Shown: positions 31,064 through 41,598, counted from the first letter of the stretch. The stretch: 64,000 nt of DNA from Acidovorax sp. sic0104 (GCF_019219095.1 NZ_JAHUWH010000005.1:186001-250000); one strand, 5' to 3'. Numbers and translations are program-made. Notes: a model not told the origin generated them from the letters alone.

Positions 31064-33832
31064 CTACATCCCCAGGCCCGCGCCGAACACGGCCAGCCAG
31101 AGGGCGAACACGGCGTCGCGCTCGGCCTGCAGCGCGGGCGGCGCCACCTGCGTCGGCGCCTCGTCCAGCCGCGCCACGTGCTGGACGCGGCGCAGTTCGC
31201 GGTAGGCATCTGCGGCGGCTGTGCCCACGCCCGCAGGCAACAGCCCCACCTGCTCTGCACGCTGCAGCAGCGCGATGTTGCCCACGTTGCCGCGCAGCTC
31301 GGGATGGGCGGCCGACTGCGACAGCACGAGGTATTGCACCGCGAATTCCGCGTCCACCATGCCGCCCGGGCTGTGCTTGACGTCGAACTGTCCGTCGCGC
31401 GTAGGGTGGGCCGAGCGCACGCGCTCGCGCATGAGCACGATCTCGTCGCGCAGGGCCACCGCGTCGCGCTCGGAGGTGATGACGGCTTCGCGCACGGCGT
31501 CGAAGCGCTCGCGCAGCGCATCGCTGCCCATCACGAAGCGTGCGCGCGTCATGGCCTGGTGTTCCCAGGTCCACGCGGTGTTGCTGCCGCGGCGCTGCTG
31601 GTAGTTGGCGTAGGCCTCGAAGCTCGTGACCAGCAGGCCCGAGCTGCCGTTGGGGCGCAGCGCGGTGTCGATCTCGTACAGGTCGCCTTCGCCGGTCTTC
31701 ACGGTGAGCCAGTTGATGAGCTTGCGCACGAAGGCGGCATAGACCTCCGGGGCGCGGTCGTCATCGTCATCGAACACGAAGACGATATCGAGGTCGCTGC
31801 CGTAACCAAGCTCCTTGCCGCCCAGCTTGCCGTAGCCGATGATGCCGAACTGCGGGCTCTCCCGGTGACGGTTCCTGACGCGGCTCCAGCACCAGTCCGC
31901 CGTGATGCGCAGCACGCTGTCGGCCAGCGCTGAGAGGTCGTCCGCCACCTGTTCGACCGTGATGCGCCGCTCCACGTCGCGCGCCAGGGTGCGGAAGGTT
32001 TCGGCATGCTGCGCCCGGCGCAGCAGGTTGAGCAGCGTCTCGTCGTCGTCCTCGCCGGTGGACTGCAGCGAGGCCCGGCGCACGGCCAGTTCGCGCTCGA
32101 AATCTTCCACCACGAAGCGCTCGGACAGCAGCGCATCACCCGCGAGTTCGTCGATCACGCCGGGATGCTGCAGCATGTACCGGGCCGGCCATTTGGCAGC
32201 ACCCAAAAGGTGCAGCAGATGCTCGTGCACGGACGGGCGCTCCAGCAGCAGGGCGAGATAGCTTTCGCGCCGCAGCAGCGGCTCCAGCCAGCCGACCAGG
32301 CGCACCGCCGCGTCCTCGTTCACCTTGCCTTCGGCCAGCCAGCGCGCGGTTCGCTGCACCAGCCGGAACAGGCGCGAGCGGGCTTCGTCGCGCAGGCCTT
32401 CGACCCGCGGGTGATTGCGCCATTCGGCCACACGCGCCCTGAAGCCGGGGGGCAGTTGCTCGAGCAGGCTTTCCAGCTCGGGGGGCGGCGGTGCAGACGC
32501 CTTGGGGCCGCCGCAACCACCGCCGCTGCATTGTTTCTTGCCGCTGCCGCCCAGCAGGGTGTCGAACTCCTGCGCCACCAGTTCGCGGTGCGCGTCGAGT
32601 TCGTGCAGGAAGGCGCAGCAGTCGGGGTAGCCAAGGGTGTAGGCGATCCAGGCCAGGTCGTCGTCGCGCGTGGGCAGCACATGCGTCTGCTGGTCGTCCA
32701 GGTATTGGATGCGGTGCTCGACGCGGCGCAAAAAGACATAGGCCCGCGCGAGAGCCTCGGCGGTCTCCTGCGGCATGAGGCCGGCCTGCGCGATGCGCGG
32801 CAGCGCGTCCAGCGTAGGCCGGCGGCGCAGCTCGGGGAACTGCCCGCCGCGCACCACCTGCAAGAGCTGCACGGTGAATTCGATCTCGCGGATGCCGCCG
32901 CGCGAGAGCTTGACGTCGTTGGCGCGCTCGGGGTGGCCGGCGCTGCGCTTGGCGGCGTGGTCGCGGATCTGGCGGTGCAGAGACCGCAGCGCGTCGAACA
33001 CGCTGTAGTCGAGGTAGCGGCGGAACACGAAGGGCAGCACCACACCGCGCAGCGCCTGCACCTCCGAGCCCCCGATGCAGTCGCGCGGAGCGACCACGCG
33101 ACTCTTGAGCCAGGCAAAGCGCTCCCATTCGCGGCCATGCAGTTGCAGGTATTCCTCCAGCGCCGGCAGCGACACCGCCGACGGGCCCGAGTTGCCGTTG
33201 GGCCGCAGCGCCAGGTCCACGCGGAACACGAAGCCGTGTTCGGTGGTGTCGCCCACCAGGCTGTAGATGGACTTGACGGCCCGTGCGAAGTACTCGTGGT
33301 TGGATATGCGCCCGCGCCCCTCGGGCGTGCCGGCAGTCTCGCCATCGTGTTCATACACGTAGATGAGGTCGATGTCGCTCGATACATTGAGCTCGCGCGC
33401 GCCCAGCTTGCCCATGCCGATGATCCACAGCTGCACCGGCTGGCCCTCGGGGCCGCGCGGCGCACCGTGGCGTTCATCGAGTTCCTGGCGGGCCTGGTGG
33501 CAGGCGCGGTCAAGCGCCAGCTCGGCCAGCTCGGTCACCGCCCGGGTGACGTCGGCCAGGGACGCCGCTTCATCGCAGTCGAGCTGGATCAGCCGCTCCA
33601 TGACCAGCTGGCGCACCACGCGCAGGGCCGTGCCCGTGTCCGCACCGCGCGCGCGCAGTGCCTCGTAGGCCTGCTGCATCGTGGTCAGCACCGGGGGGCC
33701 GGGGGGCAGCAGGTGCAGGTCGTCGGCGTAGCGGCGCTGCAGGCGCTGGTAAAAACGGGAGTGCCCGGCCAGCGGCCCCTCGGGGCGCGCCTGGCAGCGG
33801 GGGTCAGCGGGAGACGACGGCATGGCAGACAT
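31064..33832 (-). CDS. glnE: Glutamine synthetase adenylyltransferase/adenylyl-removing enzyme
   Basis: GlnE attaches AMP to glutamine synthetase and removes it again, in response to PII. The protein is 922 residues with two nucleotidyltransferase domains: IGMGKLGARELNVSSDIDL in the N-terminal (removing) half, and IGYGKLGGKELGYGSDLDI in the C-terminal (adding) half. These contain the GKLGxxELxxxSDxD signature with its metal-binding aspartates. Linker and helical domains with AIRFVLRPNG-like sequences lie between them. Several ATGs are clustered at the start; 33832 and 33823 are both possible. It is divergent from yhdP with an 89-base gap. Confidence 0.96.
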   Translation of the reverse strand: MSAMPSSPADPRCQARPEGPLAGHSRFYQRLQRRYADDLHLLPPGPPVLTTMQQAYEALRARGADTGTALRVVRQLVMERLIQLDCDEAASLADVTRAVTELAELALDRACHQARQELDERHGAPRGPEGQPVQLWIIGMGKLGARELNVSSDIDLIYVYEHDGETAGTPEGRGRISNHEYFARAVKSIYSLVGDTTEHGFVFRVDLALRPNGNSGPSAVSLPALEEYLQLHGREWERFAWLKSRVVAPRDCIGGSEVQALRGVVLPFVFRRYLDYSVFDALRSLHRQIRDHAAKRSAGHPERANDVKLSRGGIREIEFTVQLLQVVRGGQFPELRRRPTLDALPRIAQAGLMPQETAEALARAYVFLRRVEHRIQYLDDQQTHVLPTRDDDLAWIAYTLGYPDCCAFLHELDAHRELVAQEFDTLLGGSGKKQCSGGGCGGPKASAPPPPELESLLEQLPPGFRARVAEWRNHPRVEGLRDEARSRLFRLVQRTARWLAEGKVNEDAAVRLVGWLEPLLRRESYLALLLERPSVHEHLLHLLGAAKWPARYMLQHPGVIDELAGDALLSERFVVEDFERELAVRRASLQSTGEDDDETLLNLLRRAQHAETFRTLARDVERRITVEQVADDLSALADSVLRITADWCWSRVRNRHRESPQFGIIGYGKLGGKELGYGSDLDIVFVFDDDDDRAPEVYAAFVRKLINWLTVKTGEGDLYEIDTALRPNGSSGLLVTSFEAYANYQQRRGSNTAWTWEHQAMTRARFVMGSDALRERFDAVREAVITSERDAVALRDEIVLMRERVRSAHPTRDGQFDVKHSPGGMVDAEFAVQYLVLSQSAAHPELRGNVGNIALLQRAEQVGLLPAGVGTAAADAYRELRRVQHVARLDEAPTQVAPPALQAERDAVFALWLAVFGAGLGM

Positions 33833-33921
33833 GGCAAGGGACCACATACATAAGGACACTCGTTTGTAGTGAACCCGCGCAGGGGCCGCGGGTCATAATT
33901 CCTGCCACATTCATTTCCACC

Positions 33922-36900
33922 ATGATCGCTCCCACCACGCACCCCACCCGCCTGCTGAAATTCGTGGCAGGTCTCGCACGGTGGTCATTGGGTCTGCTGT
34001 TGGCTTTCTGGCTGCTGCTGACCATCGCGTGGGGCGCACTTCATGGCTGGATTGTGCCGCGAATCGGCGAGTTCCGCCCGCAGCTGGAGGCGCATGCCGC
34101 ACGGGCACTGGGGGTTCCCGTCAGGATCGGCGGCATCTCCGCCAAGACCGAGGGCCTGATCCCCTCCATCGAGCTGTCGGACCTGGCCCTGCTCGATGCG
34201 GCCGGGCGCACCGCGCTGCGCCTGCCGCGGGTGGTGGTGGCGCTCTCGCCGCGCTCGCTGCTCAAGGCGGGGTTCGAGCAGCTCTATATCGAAGAACCCG
34301 AACTCGACGTGCGCCGCGATGCCCAGGGGCGTATCCATGTGGCGGGCCTGGACTTTACGCAGCAACAAGGCGACAACAACGACGCGGCCGACTGGCTGTT
34401 TTCCCAGGGAGAGGTGTTCGTCAAGGGCGGCACGGTGCGATGGACCGATGAGCAGCGCGGTGCCCCGCCCCTGGCTCTGGAGAAGGTGGACCTGCTGCTG
34501 CGCAACGGCAACTGGCACCACCACATGCGCCTGGACGCCACCCCCCCCGAGGCCTGGGGTGACCGTTTCTCGGTGGTCGGCTTGTTCCGTGCTCCGCTGC
34601 TGCGCGCACGGGACGGCAACTGGAAGCACTGGAACGGGCAGGTGTATGCCCATTTCGCGCGGGTGGATGCATCGCGGCTGCGCCACTACACCGATGTGGG
34701 CGTAGACGTCGCGCAGGGCCGTGGCGCACTGCGCGCCTGGGCGGATGTGCAGCGCGGGCAGATCGTGGGCGGCACGGCCGACCTGGCACTGGCGGACGTG
34801 AACGCCACCCTCGGCCCCCAGCTGCAGGCGCTGGTGCTGCCCACCATCCAGGGACGGCTGGGCGGGCGCAGGCTCAGCGGCGGCTTCGAGTTTTCCACGC
34901 AGGCCCTGCAGTTCCAGACCGACGATGGCCTGGCCTGGCCTGGCGGCAACCTGCGGCTGGTTTACACCGACGCGACGGCCAAGGCACCGGCCCAGGGCGA
35001 GTTCCGCGCGGACCGCCTGGACTTGGCGGCCCTGGCACAGATCGCGAGCCGCCTGCCCCTGGGGCCCACGGCGCACGATGCCGTGCGCACCTATGCGCCG
35101 CAAGGCCTGGTGGACGAAATCAACGCCACCTGGAAAGGCCCGCTCGACAGCCTGCAGCAATACCAGGTGCGCGGGCGCATCCGTGGCCTGGCCCTGGCCG
35201 GCGACACCAGCGGCGGAGCCCCCACGCACATGGGCCTGCGCGGTGCCACCGTGGACATCGACATGACGCAGGGCGGCGGCAAGGCGGCGCTGACCATTGC
35301 ATCGGGCGCGCTCCTGCTGCCCGGGGTGTTCGAAGACCCGGTGCTGCCGCTGGACCGACTGAGCGCCGACGTGCGCTGGCAACTCGAGGGCAGTCGCATC
35401 GCCGTGCAGGCCAACGATGTGCAGTTCGCCAACGCCGATGCGCAGGGAGATGCCCGCGCCACCTGGCACACCAGCGACGCGGCCAAGGTCTCGCACCAGT
35501 CGCGCTTTCCGGGCGTGCTGGACCTGAGCGGCACGCTGCACCGCGCCGACGGCACGCGCGTGCACCGCTACCTGCCGCTGTCCATCCCTGCGGAGTCGCG
35601 CCACTACGTGCGCGACGCGGTCGTGGCGGGCAGTGCGAGCAATGTGCAGTTCCGCGTCAAGGGTGACCTGCACCATCTGCCCTTCAATGATCCCAAGCAG
35701 GGCGAGTTCCGCATCGCGGCACGCGTCAAGGATGTGACCTACGCCTACGTGCCGCCCAGCCTGCAGCCCGCCGGCACCCTGCCCTGGCCGGCCCTCACCG
35801 ACCTGTCGGGCGAGCTGATCTTCGAGCGCTCGTCCATGCAGGTGCGCAGCGCCACCGGCACCTTTGCCGGACGCCAGGGGCTGAAGCTGTCGAAGGTGGA
35901 CGCCAGGATCCCGGACCTGGCCCACACCGTGGTCGCCGTGAGCGCCGACGCGCGCGGCCCCTTGCCCGAAATGCTGGCGCTGATGGCCACCTCGCCCCTG
36001 GGCCGCATGACCGGCAACGCGCTCGACCAGGCCAGCGGCACCGGCAATGCAGACCTGCAGCTGCGCCTGTCGCTGCCCATCAGCGACATCAACAAGTCCA
36101 AGGTACAGGGCAGCGTCACGCTGGCGGGTAACGATGTACGCATCACGCCCGACACGCCGGCCCTGAGCCGCGCGCGCGGCACGGTGCAGTTCACCGAAGC
36201 GGGGTTTTCATTGCAGGGCGTGCAGGCCACTGCGCTGGGCGGCAGCGTCAAGCTCGAAGGCGGCATGCGGGCGCTGCCCGCCAACGCACCCGCCACCGAG
36301 TCGGCGGTGCAGTTGCGTGCGCAGGGCACGGCCACGGCCGAGGGGCTGCAGCAGGCGCCGCAGCTGGGCATGCTCTCGCAACTGGCCCGGCGGGCCACGG
36401 GCAGCGCGCCGTACACGGTGGCGCTGTCGTTCCGCCGGGGCGTGCCTGAGGTGCAGGTCACGACCAGTCTGCAAGGGCTGGCATTGGCACTGCCGCCGCC
36501 GCTGGGCAAGGCTGCGGAGGCCAGCCTGCCACTGCGCTTTGAGAACCAGGTGACGCGGGAATCGCTGGCAGGCCTGACGCACGCCGCCCTGGGCCATGGC
36601 GGCGGCAGCACCAACGGCGCGGAAGCCCCGCCCCTGCGCGACCAGATCACGGTGGACCTGGGCGCGTTGGGCTCGGCGCAATACGTGCGCGACATCAGCG
36701 GGCCCCAGGCCCGGGTGCTGCGCGGCACCATCGGCATCGGCCTGTCGGGCGGAGAGTCCTCGCCCATGCCGGCGCAGGGCGTCGTGGCCAACATCAACCA
36801 GGGCAAGCTGGATGTGGACGCCTGGGAGGATGTGCTGGCCCAGGCGACCTCCACCGCATCCGCCACGGAGCTGTCGGCGCGCGCGCCAGCAGCCACCAGC

Positions 36901-38109
36901 GGCGCCGGCAGCCATGCGCAGGACTACCTGCCCACTACGCTGGCCCTGCGTGCCCGCGAGCTCACCCTGCAAGGCCGCACGCTGCACAACATCGTGGCCG
37001 GGGCGCTGCGCGACGGCACCACCTGGCGCGCCAACCTGGATGCCACCGAACTCAACGGCTACCTGGAGTACCGCCAGCCTGGCTCGCAAGACCACCCCAA
37101 CGGACGCCTGTTCGCGCGGCTGTCGCGGGTGAACATGCCCCAAAGCGACGTGAACCAGGTCGAATCGCTACTGGACGAGCAGCCCGGTGCCCTGCCGGCC
37201 CTCGACATCGTGGTGGACGACTTCGACCTGCGCGGCAAGCGGCTCGGCCGCGTGGAGATCGAGGCGCAGAACCGCGGCGGCGACGGCTCGCAGCGCGAGT
37301 GGCGCCTCTCCAAATTCAACATCACCGCGCCCGAGGCCAACCTCACAGCCAACGGCAATTGGGCGGTGCTCAACGCCGCAGGCGCGGGCCCGCGCAATCC
37401 GGAGCGGCGCACCGTGCTCAACTTCAAGCTCGACATCCGCGACTCCGGGGACCTGCTGGGACGCATGGGCATGCCCGGCGTGATCCGGCGCGGCAAGGGG
37501 CGCATGGAAGGGCAGGTGGCCTGGGTGGGTGCGCCTTTCAGCCCGGACTACCGCTCGATGACGGGCCTGATCAACGTGAACATCGAGACCGGCCAGTTCC
37601 TCAAGGCCGACCCGGGGCTGGCCAAGCTGCTGAGCGTGCTGAGCCTGCAATCGCTTCCCCGGCGCCTGACGCTCGACTTCCGCGATGTGTTCAGCGAGGG
37701 CTTCGCCTTCGACTTCGTGCGCGGCGACGTGCGCATCGAGCAGGGCGTGGCCACCACCAACAACCTGCAGATGAAGGGCGTGAATGCCGCCGTGCTGATG
37801 GAAGGCAGCGCCAACATCGACCACGAGACGCAGGACCTGCGCGTGGTGGTGGTGCCCGAGATCAACGCCATGACCGCATCGCTGGTGGCCACGGCCATCA
37901 ACCCCGTGATCGGCCTCGGAAGCTTCCTGGCCCAGGTGTTCCTGCGCGGCCCCCTCATCGAGGCCGCCACGCAAGAATTCCGCATCGACGGCACCTGGTC
38001 CGATCCCCGCGTGGTGCGCGTGCCCCGCCGCGCGCGCGAAGCCGTGCCGGGCACCGAGGCACCGCAGCGCAGCGGCAGCCCCCCCGCAAAGACTGGAGAA
38101 TCGTCATGA
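33922..38109 (+). CDS. yhdP: YhdP family AsmA-like protein
   Basis: This 1395-residue bitopic protein has one N-terminal membrane helix (about residues 16-38, GLLLAFWLLLTIAWGALHGW), then a long periplasmic domain. The start of the domain reads IVPRIGEFRPQLEAHAARALGVPVRIGGI, the AsmA/YhdP opening, and the C-terminal part (SMTGLINVNIETGQFLKADPGLAKLLSVLSLQSLPRRL) is the conserved YhdP end. YhdP-type proteins are thought to bridge the envelope and carry phospholipids to the outer membrane. The stop overlaps the nitrilase start (ATGA). It is divergent from glnE, an arrangement common in Burkholderiales. Confidence 0.95.
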   Translation: MIAPTTHPTRLLKFVAGLARWSLGLLLAFWLLLTIAWGALHGWIVPRIGEFRPQLEAHAARALGVPVRIGGISAKTEGLIPSIELSDLALLDAAGRTALRLPRVVVALSPRSLLKAGFEQLYIEEPELDVRRDAQGRIHVAGLDFTQQQGDNNDAADWLFSQGEVFVKGGTVRWTDEQRGAPPLALEKVDLLLRNGNWHHHMRLDATPPEAWGDRFSVVGLFRAPLLRARDGNWKHWNGQVYAHFARVDASRLRHYTDVGVDVAQGRGALRAWADVQRGQIVGGTADLALADVNATLGPQLQALVLPTIQGRLGGRRLSGGFEFSTQALQFQTDDGLAWPGGNLRLVYTDATAKAPAQGEFRADRLDLAALAQIASRLPLGPTAHDAVRTYAPQGLVDEINATWKGPLDSLQQYQVRGRIRGLALAGDTSGGAPTHMGLRGATVDIDMTQGGGKAALTIASGALLLPGVFEDPVLPLDRLSADVRWQLEGSRIAVQANDVQFANADAQGDARATWHTSDAAKVSHQSRFPGVLDLSGTLHRADGTRVHRYLPLSIPAESRHYVRDAVVAGSASNVQFRVKGDLHHLPFNDPKQGEFRIAARVKDVTYAYVPPSLQPAGTLPWPALTDLSGELIFERSSMQVRSATGTFAGRQGLKLSKVDARIPDLAHTVVAVSADARGPLPEMLALMATSPLGRMTGNALDQASGTGNADLQLRLSLPISDINKSKVQGSVTLAGNDVRITPDTPALSRARGTVQFTEAGFSLQGVQATALGGSVKLEGGMRALPANAPATESAVQLRAQGTATAEGLQQAPQLGMLSQLARRATGSAPYTVALSFRRGVPEVQVTTSLQGLALALPPPLGKAAEASLPLRFENQVTRESLAGLTHAALGHGGGSTNGAEAPPLRDQITVDLGALGSAQYVRDISGPQARVLRGTIGIGLSGGESSPMPAQGVVANINQGKLDVDAWEDVLAQATSTASATELSARAPAATSGAGSHAQDYLPTTLALRARELTLQGRTLHNIVAGALRDGTTWRANLDATELNGYLEYRQPGSQDHPNGRLFARLSRVNMPQSDVNQVESLLDEQPGALPALDIVVDDFDLRGKRLGRVEIEAQNRGGDGSQREWRLSKFNITAPEANLTANGNWAVLNAAGAGPRNPERRTVLNFKLDIRDSGDLLGRMGMPGVIRRGKGRMEGQVAWVGAPFSPDYRSMTGLINVNIETGQFLKADPGLAKLLSVLSLQSLPRRLTLDFRDVFSEGFAFDFVRGDVRIEQGVATTNNLQMKGVNAAVLMEGSANIDHETQDLRVVVVPEINAMTASLVATAINPVIGLGSFLAQVFLRGPLIEAATQEFRIDGTWSDPRVVRVPRRAREAVPGTEAPQRSGSPPAKTGESS

Positions 38110-38924
38110 TGAAAGTTGCAGCCCTGCAGATGGTGTCCGGCACCCGTCTGGACGACAACCTGGCCACCGCGCGCAGCCTGCTGGAGCAGGCCGCCGAGGG
38201 CGGCGCCGAGCTGGCCGTGCTGCCCGAATATTTTTGCGTGATGGGCCACAAGGACACCGACAAGCTGGCCCTGGGCGAAACGGCCGGCGAGGGCCTGATC
38301 CAGCGCTTTCTGGCCACCGCCGCCCGCGAGCTCGGCATGTGGGTGGTGGGTGGCACCTTGCCGCTGCAGACCGCCACGCCTGAGCGCGTGCGCAACACGA
38401 CGCTGGTGTTCGACCCCAGCGGCGCCTCTGTGGCACGCTACGACAAGATCCACCTGTTCACCTTCGACAACGGGCTCGAGCAGTACCACGAAGGCCGTGT
38501 GATCGAGGCCGGCAGCACGCCCGTGCAGTTCGACCTGCCCTCGCGCAGCGGCCACCGCTGGCGCGTGGGGCTGTCGGTGTGCTACGACCTGCGCTTTCCG
38601 GAGCTGTACCGCGCCCACGCCAGCGCGGGGGCCGACCTGTTGCTGGTGCCCAGCGCATTCACCCACACCACGGGCCAGGCGCACTGGGAGGTGCTGCTGC
38701 GCGCCCGCGCGGTCGAGAACCTCGCGTATGTGCTGGCCCCCGCCCAAGGCGGCGTGCACGAGAACGGCCGCCACACCTGGGGCCACAGCATGCTGGTGGA
38801 CCCCTGGGGCACGGTGCTGGCCGAGCAGGACCAGGGCGCGGGCGTGGTGCAGGGCACGCTGGACCCGGAGCGCCTGCGCAGCGTGCGGCTGCAGCTGCCC
38901 TCCCTGTCGCACCGCGTCCTGTGA
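38106..38924 (+). CDS. Carbon-nitrogen hydrolase (Nit/deaminated-glutathione-amidase-like)
   Basis: This 272-residue nitrilase-superfamily amidase has the catalytic triad in place: E41 (PEYF), K114 (KIHLF) and C159 (SVCYDLRFPELYR). The KIHLFxF and VCYDLRFPELYR sequences are typical of the Nit1/Nit2-like branch that hydrolyses deaminated glutathione or omega-amides; the exact substrate is not shown. The ATG overlaps the yhdP stop by four bases, and the next gene starts at a GTG over its own stop, so it is coupled on both sides. Confidence 0.93.
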   Translation: MMKVAALQMVSGTRLDDNLATARSLLEQAAEGGAELAVLPEYFCVMGHKDTDKLALGETAGEGLIQRFLATAARELGMWVVGGTLPLQTATPERVRNTTLVFDPSGASVARYDKIHLFTFDNGLEQYHEGRVIEAGSTPVQFDLPSRSGHRWRVGLSVCYDLRFPELYRAHASAGADLLLVPSAFTHTTGQAHWEVLLRARAVENLAYVLAPAQGGVHENGRHTWGHSMLVDPWGTVLAEQDQGAGVVQGTLDPERLRSVRLQLPSLSHRVL

Positions 38925-40969
38925 AGCTGGGGCCACGCACCCTGTTGCGGCGCTGGCGGGGCGCCTGGCGGCGCTGGTCGCTCTGGACGCTGCTGGTGCT
39001 GCTGGTGATCTCCATGCTGGCCACGATGGTGTGGCTGGCGGGGCGCTATGAGGCGAGCCAGGTGCAGACGCGGTTGGAACGTGACACGGCCGATGCGGTG
39101 TCGGACATCCGCGTGGCGCTCACGCGCAACCTGCAAAGTCTGCAGGCGCTGCACGCGGGCGACCCCGGCCAGCTCGCCTGGGAGGTGGACGCTGCCGAAC
39201 TGCTGCGCAGCCGCCGCGAGCTGGTGCGCATCGAATGGCGGGACGCCAACCTGCGGATGCGCACCCATGCGCAGTCGCCCTACCGGCCCGTGGCCTGGGA
39301 TGCACGCATCCGCGAGGGCCACCAGTCCGACGCTGCCATCGCCTGTACCAATGCGCGCCGGCTGAGCAGCCCGTCCTACTCCAGCAGCTACTTCCAGCCC
39401 CACGGCGACGGCCTGGGCTCGGAGATGATGGAGCTGTGCCTGCCCCTGACCTCCGGCGGTCGGCAAGCAGGTTTTCTCGTGGCCACGTACTCACTGCAGG
39501 ACGTGCTGATCAACCTGGTGGCGCACAACCTCACGCGCAGCCAGGAGGCCTCGTTCACCGAAGCCGACGGCACGCGCCTGGCGGTGCTCGGCGCAGCGCG
39601 CCGTGGCTCACGCATGTTCACCGCCCAGCATCTGCTGGACCTGCCGGGCACCACCCTCGTGCTGCGCATGGACACCTGGCACAGCGCGCCCAGCCTGTTC
39701 CCCAACGTGCTCACGGCGCTGGTCACGGCCATGTCCATCGCGCTGGTCACGGTGATGGTGGTGCTGGTGCGCGACAACCGCAGGCGCCTGCGCGCCGAGC
39801 GCGACCTGGCCGATGCGCTGGCCTTTCGCAAGGCCATGGAGGACTCTCTGGTCACAGGGCTGCGCGCGCGGGACCTGGAGGGCCGCATCACGTACGTGAA
39901 CCCCGCGTTCTGTTCCATGGTGGGCTTCACCGCGCAGGAGCTGCTGGGCCAGAGCGCATCGGCGCCTTACTGGCCGCCCGAGCTGGTGGACGAGTACCGC
40001 CAGCGCCAGGCCATCCGACTGTCGGGCCACCACGTGCCGCCGCGCGAGGGGTTCGAGTCGGTGTTCATGCGCAAGGACGGCACACGGTTCCCGGTGCTGA
40101 TCATCGAGGCCCCGCTGATCAACGCCCAGGGCCAGCACACCGGGTGGATGAGCGCGTTCCTCGACATCAGCGAGCAGCGGCGCGTCGAAGAGCTCTCGCG
40201 CGCCTCGCAGGAGCGCCTTCAGGCCACGGCCCGCCTGGCCACCGTGGGTGAGATGGCCTCGCTGCTGAGCCACGAGCTCAACCAGCCGCTGGCCGCCATC
40301 TCAAGCTATGCCACGGGCTCCATGAACCTGCTGGAAGCGCCCGCCGAGACTGCGGGCGGCATGCCGGCGCCCGAAAACCTGCAGGACGTTCGCATGGCGA
40401 TGCAACAGATCGCCCGCCAGGCCGAGCGGGCTGGCAAGGTGATCAAGAGCGTGCACGACTTCGTGCGCCGCCGCGACCAGGCGCGCGAGGCCGTGTCGGC
40501 CCAGCAACTGCTCGATGCCATCCTGCCACTGGCGATCCTTCAGGCCCGCAAGCTGGGCGTGCGTGTGAACACGTCGGTGGAGCCCGGCCTGCCCCTGCTG
40601 CTGTGCGACCGCACCATGGTCGAGCAGGTGCTGCTCAACCTGGCCCGCAATGCCATGCAGGCCATGGACGACCCCGAGATACCCTACCGCGTGCTGGACA
40701 TACGCGTGCGCCGTGCGGCCTCCAACCAGCACAGCGGCTGGATCGAATTCGCGGTGACCGATGTGGGCACCGGCATCGCGCCCGACGTCGCAGCGCGCCT
40801 GTTCACCCCGTTCTTCACAACCCGGGCCGAAGGCATGGGCCTGGGGCTGTCGCTGTGCCGCACGGTCATCGAGCAGCACGGAGGTTTCCTTGGCTTCGCC
40901 CCGCATGAGCCGCGTGGTACGGTATTCACCTTCACGCTCCCCATCTTCCAACCCGCGCCCCATTCCTGA
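38921..40969 (+). CDS. PAS-domain sensor histidine kinase (FixL/DctB-like)
   Basis: This is a 682-residue membrane kinase. It has transmembrane segments at about residues 21-40 and 263-284 that frame a periplasmic sensing domain, then a PAS domain (about 303-420, GRITYVNPAFCSMVGF) and a HisKA domain with the phospho-accepting H451 in LLSHELNQPLAAIS. The catalytic domain has N box NLARNAMQAM, G1 DVGTGIAP, F box FTPFFTTRAEGMGLGLSL and G2. The GTG at 38921 overlaps the nitrilase TGA (GTGA) and is the only start that precedes the first helix. The signal is unknown. Confidence 0.93.
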   Translation: MKLGPRTLLRRWRGAWRRWSLWTLLVLLVISMLATMVWLAGRYEASQVQTRLERDTADAVSDIRVALTRNLQSLQALHAGDPGQLAWEVDAAELLRSRRELVRIEWRDANLRMRTHAQSPYRPVAWDARIREGHQSDAAIACTNARRLSSPSYSSSYFQPHGDGLGSEMMELCLPLTSGGRQAGFLVATYSLQDVLINLVAHNLTRSQEASFTEADGTRLAVLGAARRGSRMFTAQHLLDLPGTTLVLRMDTWHSAPSLFPNVLTALVTAMSIALVTVMVVLVRDNRRRLRAERDLADALAFRKAMEDSLVTGLRARDLEGRITYVNPAFCSMVGFTAQELLGQSASAPYWPPELVDEYRQRQAIRLSGHHVPPREGFESVFMRKDGTRFPVLIIEAPLINAQGQHTGWMSAFLDISEQRRVEELSRASQERLQATARLATVGEMASLLSHELNQPLAAISSYATGSMNLLEAPAETAGGMPAPENLQDVRMAMQQIARQAERAGKVIKSVHDFVRRRDQAREAVSAQQLLDAILPLAILQARKLGVRVNTSVEPGLPLLLCDRTMVEQVLLNLARNAMQAMDDPEIPYRVLDIRVRRAASNQHSGWIEFAVTDVGTGIAPDVAARLFTPFFTTRAEGMGLGLSLCRTVIEQHGGFLGFAPHEPRGTVFTFTLPIFQPAPHS

Positions 40970-41598
40970 TGGAACCCATCACCAACGCCACCGTGTACAT
41001 CGTGGACGACGACGCCAGCGTGCGCGAGGCCCTGGCCTGGCTGCTGCGATCGCGCCGGCTGCCCAGCGAGTCGTTCGACAGTGCCGAGGCCTTCGACGCC
41101 ATGCTCAAGAGCCGCCCTGCGCAACGCCAGCCCTGCTGCCTGCTCCTGGATGTGCGCATGCCCGGCATGAGCGGGCTGGCGCTGTTCGACCTGCTGGCGG
41201 TGCGGGGCGACCTGGCCACCATGCCGGTGATCTTCCTCACGGGCCATGCCGATGTACCCACCGCCGTGGACACGGTCAAGCGCGGCGCTTTCGACTTCTG
41301 CGAGAAGCCTTTTTCGGACAACGCGCTCGTGGACCGCATTGAGCAGGCGCTGGCACAGTCCGCCGCGCGCCTGGCCCAGTTGCGCGAGCGCAGCGACCTG
41401 CAGGTGCGCCTGGCCGACCTGACAGAGCGCGAGCGGGATGTGATGGACCTGGTGGTGGCGGGCCTGCCGAACAAGCTGATCGCCGACCAGTTGGACATCA
41501 GTGTGCGCACGGTGGAAGTCCACCGCTCGCGCGTGTTCGACAAGATGCAGGTCAAGTCGGCCGTGGAGCTGGCCAACCTTCTGCGCGTGGGCAAGTAG
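40969..41598 (+). CDS. FixJ-type response regulator
   Basis: This 209-residue transcription factor has a receiver domain with the acidic pair (DDD at 13-15), phospho-acceptor D61 in LLLDVRMPG, T91 and K113 in CEKPF. A LuxR-type HTH spans about 145-200 (LTERERDVMDLVVAGLPNKLIADQLDISVRTVEVHRSRV). It starts on the last base of the kinase stop (TGATG), so the pair is translated together. Targets are unknown. Confidence 0.95.
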   Translation: MEPITNATVYIVDDDASVREALAWLLRSRRLPSESFDSAEAFDAMLKSRPAQRQPCCLLLDVRMPGMSGLALFDLLAVRGDLATMPVIFLTGHADVPTAVDTVKRGAFDFCEKPFSDNALVDRIEQALAQSAARLAQLRERSDLQVRLADLTERERDVMDLVVAGLPNKLIADQLDISVRTVEVHRSRVFDKMQVKSAVELANLLRVGK

